A stretch of DNA of 64,000 nucleotides from the NCBI GenBank assembly GCA_964036155.1, contig OZ038422.1, forward strand, positions 78,515,201 to 78,579,200, written 5' to 3'. The position numbers were made by a program, and so were the translations under genes. This stretch comes from Diploscapter coronatus (Eukaryota; Nematoda; Chromadorea; Rhabditida; Rhabditidae). Shown piece by piece: positions 47,057-59,140 of the stretch (positions within the stretch are counted from its first letter, which is position 1; the number at the start of each line of letters is the position of its first letter). The notes under the pieces are model-generated. The model ran no database searches and was not told the origin of the DNA. It saw only the letters and a program-made list of their open reading frames with translations.

Positions 47057-47233
47057 TTGTCATTCATTTCGTCGGTTTCCGAAGGAAATCAAATACATTG
47101 GGCAGAATAGATTAACATTGAGATTTTAAACACATTAAAGCTTCGCGACATTTCTCATCTCTTCATTAATTGAGAAAAAGATAGGATGGAGTATCTTTTT
47201 TAAATTATCAAGTTGCTTGGCGAGCACAATATT

Positions 47234-47353
47234 AACCCATCCAAAAGGGTTTTATATTAAAAAATAAAAGCGGAGGTTGTTTTATTCATGAAAAGTGCTC
47301 TATTTGTATCCAAAAGTGATTATTTTTTAATATAAAACCCTTTTGAATGGGTT
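47234..47353. mobile_element. Small MITE with 34-bp inverted repeats
   Basis: A 120-bp element whose arms (47234-47267, 47320-47353) are inverse copies with one or two mismatches, each containing AAAAGGGTTTTATATTAAAA. The 52-base centre is unrelated to its neighbours. Target duplication is uncertain. Confidence 0.7.
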
Positions 47354-49913
47354 GATCTCTTTTCATTTTAAAACGAAGTTTTGACTATTAAAATATCTGC
47401 AGAATCCGAAATAACATGCAAGTAATTTGTGTTCAACGTGGTCGATCGATGTTGGTGGACTTTTTAGTGAATTTTGTAAGGCACAATGATCACATCCAAA
47501 TTCTGTCCTCGTTTATAGACAGCCATTTAGTCCCCAAGTGGTGATTATCATCGTACTGGCGTATATAATGAATTTTTCGTTCAAAGTGAAACGACCGCAT
47601 TTCGAAAAACAATTAATTTCTCTAACAGCACTCACTTTTTATGGCAAGTGTCATATACCAAAATGTTTCTAATGAACTGGGCTATAATAATATGCAATAA
47701 AGTCGAGTACCATTTGCGTTTTACGAACGTACTGATCGAGCGTCGGAAAATTGACCAACTTTGACACTTTTCGGTCTAGAACTTTTTATGTAAGCACCGG
47801 GTCGGAAAATTTTGCGAATGAAAGCTGTTTATCTCATCGAAACGAAGCGTTTGATACCAAATTTGACAAATTGATGCTTTTTAACGATTTTTGAATTTTC
47901 GAGTACGACATTCGCTATAACGTAAACAACATTCATTCAAACTCTGGGATCTCGATTTTCGGATTCTCCACCCTCGATTACATTACTAGGGACCATTTTC
48001 AGGAAAATAATTTTGGGGCTGTACCGTCTTCCCCAGTAATGCTTCACTTTTGTATAGAATGGCCGATATGTCGACGTCAAAATGCGATCTTTCGTCGTCA
48101 ATCAGACGCTAGAACGATTTGTCTATCAATTTCCTGCGTTTTTGTGCAAAAAAAAGAATTCCAATTTTCGACTTCAGAATCCATTTGTTGACGTCGAAAG
48201 ATGATTTCCTCATCTTTACTAATTTTTGCAAAAGATATTTGGGGGCTGGCCGAGCCGAACCCCAGCGGCGATCATTCGCACACTTCAGGGTATTCCCTTT
48301 TCGGCTGTGAACCTGACAACCATTTGCGCCGTATCGTAGACAGTTTCAAATTTCGAAAATAATGCATTGACGATATCCGGCTATTGACAGCTGGAACTTT
48401 GAAACGTCATAGCTCACCAAGGGATCATCGGATCTCGGATCTGTAAAAAGCACTAGAAAGCCCAATCCAGACTCTACAACTTTGGTTAACATCGCCAGTC
48501 GACTTATTCGGGAAAATTTTGAGATATCCCAGAAAGTCGAAATGCTACTTTCGGGAGGCTGTCACGAAAATTTTTGTTAGTAAAAAATTCAATATTTTGA
48601 TATTTTTAGAAAGTACTCATCAAGTGCTATCTAAATACGAAATTTGAGCGTTTCTACTATTCGTTTTCATACTTTAATTTTGTCTCAGAAATGAGATATT
48701 TGGACTTTCAAATTACCGTAACTCGCTTATATCTTAACCAAAATCGACGTTCTTTTTTTAATCGACGTGGAATGGCGAGCTCTACAACATATTAAAAATG
48801 GTGTCACCAAAAATCGATTTAACGAAAGTTATTTCCGAAAAATCACTTTTTTTGAACTTTGGAGTACTGTAGCTCCGCCCCCATATGTCGAAAATGGCTG
48901 AGTTTCTACGCCCCACAATGCGACTCATAGGCCTCTCGATTAAAAAAAACCCCATCGAAAACGGATTGAAACTGAGAGAGAAAAATCCGGGCAACTGATT
49001 TGGTGACAGAGATCAGAAAACACCACTTTTTGAACATGACCTACGTCAATATCTCGATCTCTGATATAGTTTCGACCCCGGAAAGTACACCAGGGTTTTC
49101 GACCACGCTGAACACGAATCTGACATCGAAACCAGCTTTTGAAACCAATTGGAATGAGTTTTGTATCGATTTTATGTTCAAAATGTCACACATTACTAAA
49201 AGTGAATATAAACCCCCACCGACCACCTTCGATAGCAAGCTGATTTTTGGCTTCAGAATCTACTTGTTGTCGTCAGAATCTGAATTTTCGTCGTCAAATC
49301 GACGTTGAAATGGTTTATTTTAACCGTTTTTAGAGTTTTTAGTAAAAAAATTAGGCAAAAATTGACGTTTTTGGTCTTTGCTTCAGAATCCTCACGTCGA
49401 CGTCGGGATTCGGGATCCAAAAACTGTGTAATATTATTCCGGGATGTTTGTATGTTACATCTGAGTCGATTACGAACAGCAAAAAATAATACAAATGTTT
49501 TTAAAAAATTAAATAATTTTGTCCAAATTGCAAAAATGGTCTTGCATCAGAAGCTTGCCCCGGGACAACGTATGCACCGAAAATTCTGGATTATAGCCGC
49601 GACAGCACAGTTTGTATAGATCTATTAAATAAAAAAAACCGCATCGTTCTAGCATTTTTAGAACGCAAATGCCAGATGGTGCACTGTACACAATTTCGTG
49701 TCCACGGATACCATTTGGGTTTTCTTCAAAAATCGCTAACTCCCCAAGGCATGATGCAAATTTCAAAATTCTTTCGCGGATCTTCCTCATTTGAGGGGGG
49801 GGGGGGGGTAAATTATCCATAAAAAATTAGCACTCCACCGCTACTGTGTCATAGAGAACTAGACATCGATAAAATCCAATGTACGTGCCCTGGACCGAAA
49901 CAAAGGTAATTAC
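47354..49913. other. Degenerate repeat-like region, no gene seen
   Basis: About 2.5 kb with recurring words (TTCGTCGTCAA at about 48093 and 49288, TTCAGAATC followed by TTGTTG at 48172 and 49253). The text is reminiscent of an eroded mobile element. A G-run of 13 or so lies at about 49795-49808. The open frames present have no family resemblance. Confidence 0.5.
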
Positions 49914-49978
49914 ACCCTGCCCGCAGCCTTTGGCGCGGGGCCGCTTCGCGGCCCCGCGCCAAAGGCTGCGGGCAGGGT
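49914..49978. repeat. Perfect GC-rich 30-bp hairpin
   Basis: Arms 49915-49944 and 49948-49977 are exact reverse complements around a TTC loop, with one more A-T pair outside. The arms contain CCCTGCCCGCAGCC and GGCGCGGGGCCGC, about 83 percent GC in AT-rich DNA. It lies 30 bp before the family B fragment at 50012. Possible explanations are a foldback mini-element, a replication-fork-type palindrome, or an assembly artefact. Confidence 0.9.
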
Positions 49979-50011
49979 ATAATATTATATAAAACAAGTT
50001 GATTTTGTTAA

Positions 50012-50298
50012 GACGCATTCTTTGAGTAACCCGAACAAAGACCGGACAACTGCAAAAGTGTCTCAGATCCGAACCAAACTTATATGGTGGATACACTCAT
50101 GGGCCCTAATCATAAAAATGGGAAGATCAGGTCCCACCCCCAAAAGTGAGCGGGGCTAGGTGGGGGTCAAAGTTCGTGATTTTTGCGAGTTAACACTCGT
50201 CAGTGGGTACAAAGAAAACTTGTTTGCTATAAAAGATTTTCGAAAAGTTTAAAAAAGATGAACATAACCATGGAATGAACTTTCTAAAAATATAATAT
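50012..50298. mobile_element. Left fragment of TTAA foldback family B
   Basis: After TTAA (50008-50011) it begins GACGCATTC. It follows the family B order (GCAAAAGTGTCTCAGATCCG, a TATGGTGGATACAC block, then CACTCGTCAGTGGGTACAAAG and GCTATAAAAGATTTTCGAAA). It is broken off at 50298, where the mariner-like element is inserted. Confidence 0.65.
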
Positions 50299-50300
50299 TA

Positions 50301-51531
50301 GATTGAACGATAAGTTCTGGGACACTACATTTTCGTATTTCTAACTTCTATGGAAAAGACCCCGAATATATATGATTGGTATATACATGGAGGGTAGTGA
50401 GTGCCCTTGTGGTACGCCACGCCTCTCATCTGGCAGCTTCCCTTTATGCCATGAAATCCCTCTTTGAAAGTGCATAGGTCAGATGGGTTATCGAATAAGT
50501 CTGTCTCCTGCCTCATGCACACATCAAAACAAAACAAATAAGTGATAAGATAAGAGCTTTAGAGATCCTCTGTCAGATAATTCATATCCTGATTTTTATT
50601 TTCATTTTAAGAGGCGAAACTTTTGCTCCAAAATTTGAGCCTTAATCGGGCATCGTGTCCTATTAAATTCGCTCTTACGAATTGAAATAAAGAGACTGAT
50701 TAAAACCGATGTCAGTAATACAATGAGGAAGTATGGGGCTATCTATTCATACAATAATTCCATCCTGAATTGCTTTCATTATCATGAGAAAAACGCGGGG
50801 ACATAGGTGATGCGTTTATGTTAGAATATGCCATATCGAAAGTTGAAGTTGGATAATTCTCAATTTTATTCTCCTGATATAGAAAGTGGTTTGATGTCAT
50901 GTCTTGCATATTTGGGGAGTTGGTCACCTCTTCTGTCACATTACCTATCGCTCTTTCGATATCCCCCTGTGACAGATTGGAGTGAACCTTCTAATGGAAA
51001 AGTAGTAGGTTTTATCATAGAATGCCTTGCCAAAAATCGCGTCATAAACGATATTAGACCAAATTCGGTGTACGCATTCCTTTTTTTATTCCAAACATAT
51101 ACAAATAAATTTGGACAGGTTTCGCATACTTACTTGAGAAAAAATTGCAAAAGTATGCAGACTTGCACTACGTGAAAACATAAACCATAAAGAAGCGTTT
51201 GTAGGACTTTTAATAAGTGAACTGATAGCGTGATCTTATTAATATTCGTATCTATGGGCTAGGCCCTTGCACATTACTAGTCGGTTTTTGCCCGAACTCA
51301 TTTCATTGTGTTTGAAAATAATTTCAAAGTGCGGACCCTCAAATATGCAAGTCTCACTTTGAATGTCTTATATTTCTCACAGGAGCAAAGCTGCAAAGCT
51401 AAAGCTAGGGCAATTGATAGTAGCCGACTAGTAGGTGCCCATGCTGGTACCTATCCCTCTTTTGGAGTCTTTGTTAAAGTTAAAAAGATTTTTTCAAAGT
51501 GACAAAGTGTCCCAGAACTTATCGTTCAACC
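50301..51531. mobile_element. Mariner-like element without recognisable transposase
   Basis: A 1,231-bp element flanked by TA (50299-50300, 51532-51533). The inverted ends match over about 25 bp: left GATTGAACGATAAGTTCTGG, and right, reversed, GGTTGAACGATAAGTTCTGG. The size fits a mariner (usually about 1.3 kb), but no D,D34D transposase frame or its hallmark blocks can be read. The longest frames (50325-50537 minus, 50828-51175 plus) are not transposase-like. It is either a decayed or an internally replaced copy. Confidence 0.75.
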
Positions 51532-51992
51532 TAATAATAGTGGGAAAAGAAAAATCAGAAAAAAAAACCAATTCGCAAATTTTCTAGAATTTTTTGAAAA
51601 TTTTGGCGAAGTTCTCTTCCTTGGACTTTGTCCGCACAGGGTGGGCGGAGCTTGAGCTCTCTAGTTATGACTGAGCACACACAATGAAAATTTTAGATTA
51701 GAAATACAAAATTGTATAGAAACATTTTATAGGAGTAGGTCACAAGGGCTTTCTAACGATCGTCCTCCCTAGGATTGAATTTAGTTTAGAATAATAATGA
51801 ATAAGTGGAAAAGTTATCGCTTGCAAATCGATATGGCAATGACTGCTTTTAGCTCGCTGATATGAAATATAACTAGTTGTATCTTATCAAATTCAAAAAT
51901 GCTATAGTCCGCTTCAAGTCATTCGTCACAATAAACGCCTATACATTTTTATCGCAATGCTCAAATGTCAAAAAATTTTCTCTCTATATTAA

Positions 51993-53313
51993 GAGTGGAT
52001 GTCAGGAAAAATCAAAGTCATAAGGAAAGGGTGCGAAACAGGGGTCCGTCGATTTGGCTCATTTTCACATATATTATTCAGTTTGTCATGTTGATTCTCG
52101 TGGTGTAGTTTTTTTTCATAAAAATTATCGTAAGCAGGATTACGGTAACTTGAAGTTTTGACAGATCCGACCTCGAGAAAAAATTCATAACTTTCTTATT
52201 TCTGAACCAAATTGAATGGTTATTTTTTATTTTGTAGATCCTGTTGAGGAGAATATGGGAAAAATAAAAATAAACTTTTTAGAAATTAATTTTGACGGGA
52301 AAAAATTATCCGAAGTTACCCTATATACCCGTCCTGAGTTTACGCGTAAATGACGTTGGAAAAATTCGTCCTTCCAGTATGTTGTGTAGAATGGCATGGT
52401 GAACAGCTTTCGTTCCAGGATTAACTTCGGATTCACATTCGTTTGAGCTACAGAATTTTTTGAAGTATGATGGCTAATTATTGCAAAGTGCCGTTTTGAC
52501 AGTAAATTTCAAAAATTCATATCTCCCTGTGTGTGCATATTCTAGAATAAGTTCTGGAACAAAAATTGTTCAACTTGAAGAGCTCTACAAGATTTTATGG
52601 AAAACTCCAACATTAACTCACATTACACTTGTAAACTCAGTACGGGTATATAGGGTAACTTCGAGTAATTTTTTCCCGTCAAAAATAATTTCTAAAAATT
52701 TTCTTTTTATTTTTACTTTATTCTCCTGCTCAAGATCTACAAAATAAAAAATAATCATTCAATTTAGTCTCGAAATAAGAAAATTGTGGGAGGTCAAAGC
52801 TAATGCTATGCAATAATCACCCTGATTTTACACGTTCGGACGCATTTTTCATGGTTTCGACCATGATGATTTTTTATCAAAATTGGTCATATCTTGTGCA
52901 GAATTGAATCCTCTTTCTCCTGAGCTAATATTTTGGTTTCGATCGAACTTCTGTTTGGTCGAAAAAATCGAAAACTGGGGGTATGTTAAAGTCACATTTT
53001 TGAATATTCTAATTTTCCGCCAAAGCAGGTGGTTGTAACGACTCGTCGTGGTTACATTATTTGTAGAGTTTTTCATGGGCTATCCAATGCTGAAAACCCC
53101 GTTCGATTTGGTTCAGAAATAAGAAAGTTATGATTTTTTCCCGAAGTTGGATCTGTCAAAACTTCAAGCTACCGTAATCCTGCATACGATCATTTTTTAT
53201 GAAAAACAAACCACACCATTATGATCAGCGTTAAAAACTATAAGATATATGAAAATCAGTCAAATCGACGGACCCCTGTTCCGCACCACTTTGAATAGTC
53301 CTGACATTCACTC
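51993..53313. mobile_element. TTAA foldback element, family A, copy E4
   Basis: A 1,321-bp element with TTAA on both sides (51989-51992, 53314-53317), left end GAGTGGATGTCAGG and right end CTGACATTCACTC. Its right TTAA is also the left TTAA of the family B element that follows, so the two abut. Its right 1.09 kb is repeated almost identically, in inverse orientation, at 56234-57330. Confidence 0.88.
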
Positions 53314-53317
53314 TTAA

Positions 53318-55265
53318 GACGCATTCCGTGTAAGACTCGAATAAAAAATTGCATTACTGCAAAAGTCTTTAGATCCGAATATGAATCATATGGGTGGATA
53401 CCCCCTTGGACCCTGATCACAGCGATGGGGTTATTTTGTCCCGCCCCCTCAAGTGGGCGGGGCTATGCTAATTTAAAGTTCGAAAATGACACTCGTCAGA
53501 AGATACAAAGAAAACTTTTTTGCTATAAAAGATTTTCGAAAAATTTAAAAAGCACGAGATAGCCCATGTAATTGCCCATCTTCTGGTATACAGGTTTCAG
53601 GGAGTTAACCACTTGCTGGTTACTGTAGGCGATCCCGAAGTCAAAATTGGTGCTTTTTCACCCTCATTTTTGCACGAAATCGATCCTCCTGGAAATTTTT
53701 GTTATAGGGCCGCACGTAAAAATTCTAGGGAATAATTTTCATTATGTTTTTGACCAAATAAAAACAAAAAACCGAAAATCGCAGAGGCTCCTTTCGAGAA
53801 ATGGACCCTCAAAGTGTGCCGACCAAAATTCGATTTTTCAAAAATTCAAACAAAACCTCACAAATCATATACTATTCAACGCGCAATGAAAAACTGAGCA
53901 ACTTTTGTTAAGACACCTCATGGTTATCTATTATGGCTCGCGTGGTACAGTGGTTTGAATGAACCAGACTCACGAAAATGATAAAAATATTCAAAAATTC
54001 ATAAATTTTCGAAAATCAAATGAATTCGAAAAATCTTTTCGGGATATAGCAGTTGAAGGGCAATACTTCATTTTTGCTTCCTAGAGTACCGTGCTATCAC
54101 TTTAGCATGTTACCATATGGGTCCATGGCATACCACCCATATGGTACCCGAGTAGTACTATACCAAGATGGGTATCATTCGACTCGAAATTGACTGGAGA
54201 GTAATATTCGAGTCCATTTCTATCAATTTCAGCAAGTGGTTTCATTATACCATCATCGTAATTGGTCATAATCACCTGCTGAAAAATACCAAAAATGGGG
54301 TTACTTCAAATGACCATAGAAGGCGATAGACTAATCTGTTTTTCAAACGGTTTCCACTATTTTACTCAGCTCGATAAGGGCTTTCGTTTGGTATATAACA
54401 TAATAGGTATTGATTACCAAATGGTAACTTGACCATATGGGTCGCTACCATTTAATACCATACCATGTTTGATATCGTTCGACTCCAAATTGAATGGGAA
54501 TAAATAGTAGATATCTCTAGCTTCAATTTGAGCTCAAATTTTGGTAGACTATCTATGAAAATATTCTCGTATCATTTTCTTGAAAATTGACATTAAATTT
54601 TGGTTTTTGAGGTACCACTCTCATACCATAATAGATAACCATGAGGTGTCTTAACAAAAGTTGCTCAGTTTTTCATTGCGCGTTGAATGGTATATGATTT
54701 GTGAGGTTTTGTTTGAATTTTTGAAAAATCGAATTTTGGTCGGCACACTTTGAGGGTCCATTTCTCGAAAGGAGCCTCTGCGATTTTCGGTTTTTTGTTT
54801 TTATTTGGTCAAAAACATAATGAAAATTATTCCCTAGAATTTTTACGTGCGGCCCTATAACAAAAATTTCCAGGAGGATCGATTTCGTGCAAAAATAAGG
54901 GATCGGTATACCCCTATTTTTGACATCAGTACTCCTTTCCAACTCAGCAGGTGGTTGTTACTCAAAAAATTTTATATCATAAAATGCGCAATTACATGGA
55001 CTACTTCATGCTTTTTAAAATTTCCAAAAATCTTTTAAAATAAAAAAGTTTTCTATGTACCGACTGCAGACCATTTTTTCGCGAAAATCGAAAAATTTGC
55101 GTGGGCGTGGCTCCACCTACATGAAGGGGCGGGGCCAAACAAACCTATTTTTATGATCAGGGTCCAAGGGGGTATCCACCCATATGGTTCATATTCGGAT
55201 CTAAAGACTTTTGCAGTAATGCAAATTTCCTTTGATCGTTGTTCGAGTCTTACAAAGAATGCGTC
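53318..55265. mobile_element. TTAA foldback element, family B, complete copy
   Basis: A 1,948-bp element with TTAA on both sides (53314-53317, 55266-55269), ends GACGCATTCC and its inverse GAATGCGTC. Inverted arms include AGATCCGAATATGAATCATATGG against its inverse near 55183, and 53640-53935 against 54640-54910. The centre (about 53940-54640) contains several CCATATGG/GGTACC-type small palindromes. No transposase. It shares the target preference of family A but not its sequence. Confidence 0.85.
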
Positions 55266-55269
55266 TTAA

Positions 55270-56229
55270 AGAATCTGTTTTAATATTTAGAATTAAGAAG
55301 AACGGAAATTAGTAGTGGCAGAACGATAAAAGAAATTTTATAAATATTGAAAGGTATTAAACTGAAATTAAATAGATTGATATCTTGAAAATGATAAGGA
55401 AAGTGCCCCATCATCAATCAGAAACGAAAAATAGAGATTGACTGATAAGAAAATACATAGGTCATTTCAGCGAATATCGAGAAAATGAAAAATACGCTAG
55501 CATTGTTGCTGCTGACGAGCAATAAACTCTGATGCAAAAGTTACGGACGATTCAGTTCATCAACCGATATATCCCCTATATTGTTCATTATAAGTAGGGA
55601 CTGCCAGCCATTTTTAAAAATTCATCGTAGAGTGATGATCTACTCATGGTTGGATAATTCGGTGGGTTCTTTATCCATCCCCGAAGTGAAAAAAATGATA
55701 AAACTTTGTAAGAAAAGAGAAAAAAATTAATTTTTGAATCGCAAAAAGCGAAAAATCCCTAGCATTTTTGTCCAGCGACAGATGTTCAGCAGGGAGCGAG
55801 AAATAGTGCGAGCTGTGAAGAGAGCGAGAGAGAATGCGTGAGAAATAGTGTGGGGAGAGGAGAGAGCAGGGGAGAAAGGGGGCAAGATGTGAAATAAGGT
55901 GATTTGGAAAAATTCTGAAAATTATTCTTTAAAATTTAAAATTTTGAATATTTTCACTAATAATCATACAAAAATCAACATAGATAGATCAGGAACATTA
56001 AAGAAAGCATTCTATCTTTATACGCTCTCATTTCAGTAAGGAGTTACATAACTACGACACTCGTCACATTTTTAACTATAATTTTTTTTTCGCTAGCACG
56101 GATTTTGATGATTTTTTCAGGAAAGCAAGATTTAGTCCCAGTTAATGTAAAAATGAAGTAAAATCACATTTGGATCACGAAATAAGCTTTCTGCAAGCAA
56201 TTTTTACACAAGGAAAAATGTGCCTCTAT
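55270..56229. other. Spacer without genes
   Basis: AT-rich DNA with a purine-rich run of GAGAGAG-type words at about 55790-55890. It separates the family B element from the inverted copy E5. I see no gene or clear element ends. Confidence 0.55.
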
Positions 56230-56233
56230 TTAA

Positions 56234-57330
56234 GAGTGAATGTCAGGACTATTCAAAGTGGTGCGGAACAGGGGTCCGTCGATTTGACTGATTTTCATAT
56301 ATCTTATAGTTTTTAACGCTGATCATAATGGTGTGGTTTGTTTTTCATAAAAAATGATCGTATGCAGGATTACGGTAGCTTGAAGTTTTGACAGATCCAA
56401 CTTCGGGAAAAAATCATAACTTTCTTATTTCTGAACCAAATCGAACGGGGTTTTCAGCATTGGATAGCCCATGAAAAACTCTACAAATAATGTAACCACG
56501 ACGAGTCGTTACAACCACCTGCTTTGGCGGAAAATTAGAATATTCAAAAATGTGACTTTAACATACCCCCAGTTTTCGATTTTTTCGACCAAACAGAAGT
56601 TCGATCGAAACCAAAATATTAGCTCAGGAGAAAGAGGATTCAATTCTGCACAAGATATGACCAATTTTGATAAAAAATCATCATGGTCGAAACCATGAAA
56701 AATGCGTCCGAACGTGTAAAATCAGGGTGATTATTGCATAGCATTAGCTTTGACCTCCCACAATTTTCTTATTTCGAGACTAAATTGAATGATTATTTTT
56801 TATTTTGTAGATCTTGAGCAGGAGAATAAAGTAAAAATAAAAAGAAAATTTTTAGAAATTATTTTTGACGGGAAAAAATTACTCGAAGTTACCCTATATA
56901 CCCGTACTGAGTTTACAAGTGTAATGTGAGTTAATGTTGGAGTTTTCCATAAAATCTTGTAGAGCTCTTCAAGTTGAACAATTTTTGTTCCAGAACTTAT
57001 TCTAGAATATGCACACACAGGGAGATATGAATTTTTGAAATTTACTGTCAAAACGGCACTTTGCAATAATTAGCCATCATACTTCAAAAAATTCTGTAGC
57101 TCAAACGAATGTGAATCCGAAGTTAATCCTGGAACGAAAGCTGTTCACCATGCCATTCTACACAACATACTGGAAGGACGAATTTTTCCAACGTCATTTA
57201 CGCGTAAACTCAGGACGGGTATATAGGGTAACTTCGGATAATTTTTTCCCGTCAAAATTAATTTCTAAAAAGTTTATTTTTATTTTTCCCATATTCTCCT
57301 CAACAGGATCTACGAAATAAAAAAAAGAAT
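56234..57330. mobile_element. Truncated family A element E5, inverted twin of E4
   Basis: It begins after TTAA (56230-56233) with GAGTGAATGTCAGGAC and follows the reverse complement of E4 from 53313 back to about 52220. It keeps private variants such as GACTGATTTTCATATATCTT. Open frames in the two are identical in translation, so the copies are young. The right end (after about 57330) lacks the last 230 bp and the terminal TTAA end. Confidence 0.82.
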
Positions 57331-58910
57331 CATGAAGTTTGGATGAAAAATAAAAAAGAAAGGTATTCAAAAAGTAAAATAGGGGGATAAACTTTAAACG
57401 CCTTGTACATGAGCGAACCCAGTGACTCCAGAGATGGATGTAGCGACCTATAGACTTCAGAAATAGTAAGACATGATAAAATGATTCATTTTGATAGGCG
57501 ATTTGGGGATCTATGACATTCTTCCCGAATCAGACATCTCAAAAACCTCTATTTCTGTCAGATCCCATCAATTTCCTATAGTAATTCTAGGGGATTCTGC
57601 TGGAGACAAGCGGAAATCTAGTACCTAGCGAAATCATATATAAAATTGAAGGAAATTAAATGTAGAAGATAATTAGGCTAATTAGAATATCGATTTATCA
57701 CTTTTCCGGGTCATTTGGTGGGGATAAATGTCATATTTTGCAGTCATATGTCGGTTTGGTCGAAAAAAGTCGACATGGTGGCCCAAGGTGATTTCAGCAC
57801 TACCAAAAGAGATATGGTATTTGGAGATATGTTATCAGAGAGGGAAATTAGTTATTCTTCGATCAGCTACTGAGAGGTTCTGGAATAGTAGCCCTTCATG
57901 AAATGGTTGAATTTTTGAAATTTTGGATTTTTCTGAAAATTGTCCTAATTCGAGCCTCATAGTCACCCCGAATGATTACAAAGAGCCTAATCAGGATATG
58001 AAACTAGTAGATTTGATAGTCCTGCTGAAAATTAGCCATTCTTCAATCGACAACTAGAAGTTCTGGGACCACTGTGTGATCACTTGTAGGGACGTAATGT
58101 AAATTTACCTCGATTTTGGAGTAATAAGTGAGCTCAGTGACTCCAGATATGGATGTAATTGACGATCTATGATAATGAAATATCGATCCTTGATAAGAAA
58201 AATAATGATTCCGGTGAATTGTTATGATTTTACTATTCTACATATAAAAAAAGCTGCGGCACTGCGTTATTTCCGAGTTACCTAAAACATGTGTTACGCA
58301 TAAAGACTGAGCAGTAAACAAAAAATGAATAAAAGTAGGAGAAATAGTAGAGAACAAAGAAAAATACGTATCTAACAATGGAATACTCAGAATACTGTAA
58401 AAAACGATAGCTCTGAGCAGCTTTGAAGCAATTGGCGAAACCCTACGGCCTTTTCAACTTATTTTTTTTGCGAAAATTTACCCTACGGCCTTTTCAAAGT
58501 GATCTTGCCTCTACGGCCTATTCAAAGAGCCATTTTCTTCACGATCTGCGTATTTTGGAAGTAAAGAAAGCATAGTAATTGACCTAAATTGGCCTATCGG
58601 CGGTATAGCGAGAACTACGGTTGTTCCCTCGTAGAAGGAGAAAAAGAAAAAAAGAAAATCTGCGTCTCTTCATTTCGCGTGCTATTTCCTTTCTTGTCTC
58701 TCCTTATTTCACACACTATTTTTTTTTACTGTTTCTTCTTTTTCGCCCGTTGTTTATACCGTGAAAAGGGGGCGATTTAACGTAGTGTATCTCTCAAAAT
58801 AGCGGGACAGTATCATAAGGTTCGAATGACTGACGAATATTAGCCGTCAAAATACGTTGCCCCCTTATCTTCTACAGACTCCCTTCCAGTTTTCGCTCGT
58901 CAACATTCTT

Positions 58911-58953
<43 letters not shown>

Positions 58954-59136
58954 CTATATATAGTATTGGCCAAAAGTATTGATCCATTTCTCTACTTAGC
59001 TAATTAGACCAATTAGCATGAAGATAATTGTTTTACTCTTTGATATATGGCAAGTACGCGCATTGTCTAATTACTGGCCAAGTTTCGCCCCCATTCGATC
59101 AGAAGTAAGGAATCTCAAACTTTCGATGACACTCTC
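57331..59136. other. Repeat-like spacer, no gene seen
   Basis: About 1.8 kb. The text near 57413 (AGTGACTCCAGAGATGGATG) recurs at 58137, suggesting an old duplication. Three copies of CTACGGCC(T)TTTTCAA-like text lie at 58443, 58483 and 58511. A Tc1/mariner-like end (TTGGCCAAAAGTATTGATCC) starts at about 58967 without a recognisable partner. Confidence 0.5.
58911..58962. repeat. (TC)n/(TCTA)n microsatellite
   Basis: A TC run followed by six TCTA units and a TATA tail, directly before the possible mariner-like end at 58967. Confidence 0.85.
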
Positions 59137-59140
59137 TTAA

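Noticed and set aside
51238..51530. Possible mariner transposase C terminus
   Set aside because: I could not find catalytic aspartates or family blocks in any frame.
53930..53960. tRNA-like text (GTGGTACAGTGGTTTGAA)
   Set aside because: No cloverleaf or B box can be completed around it.
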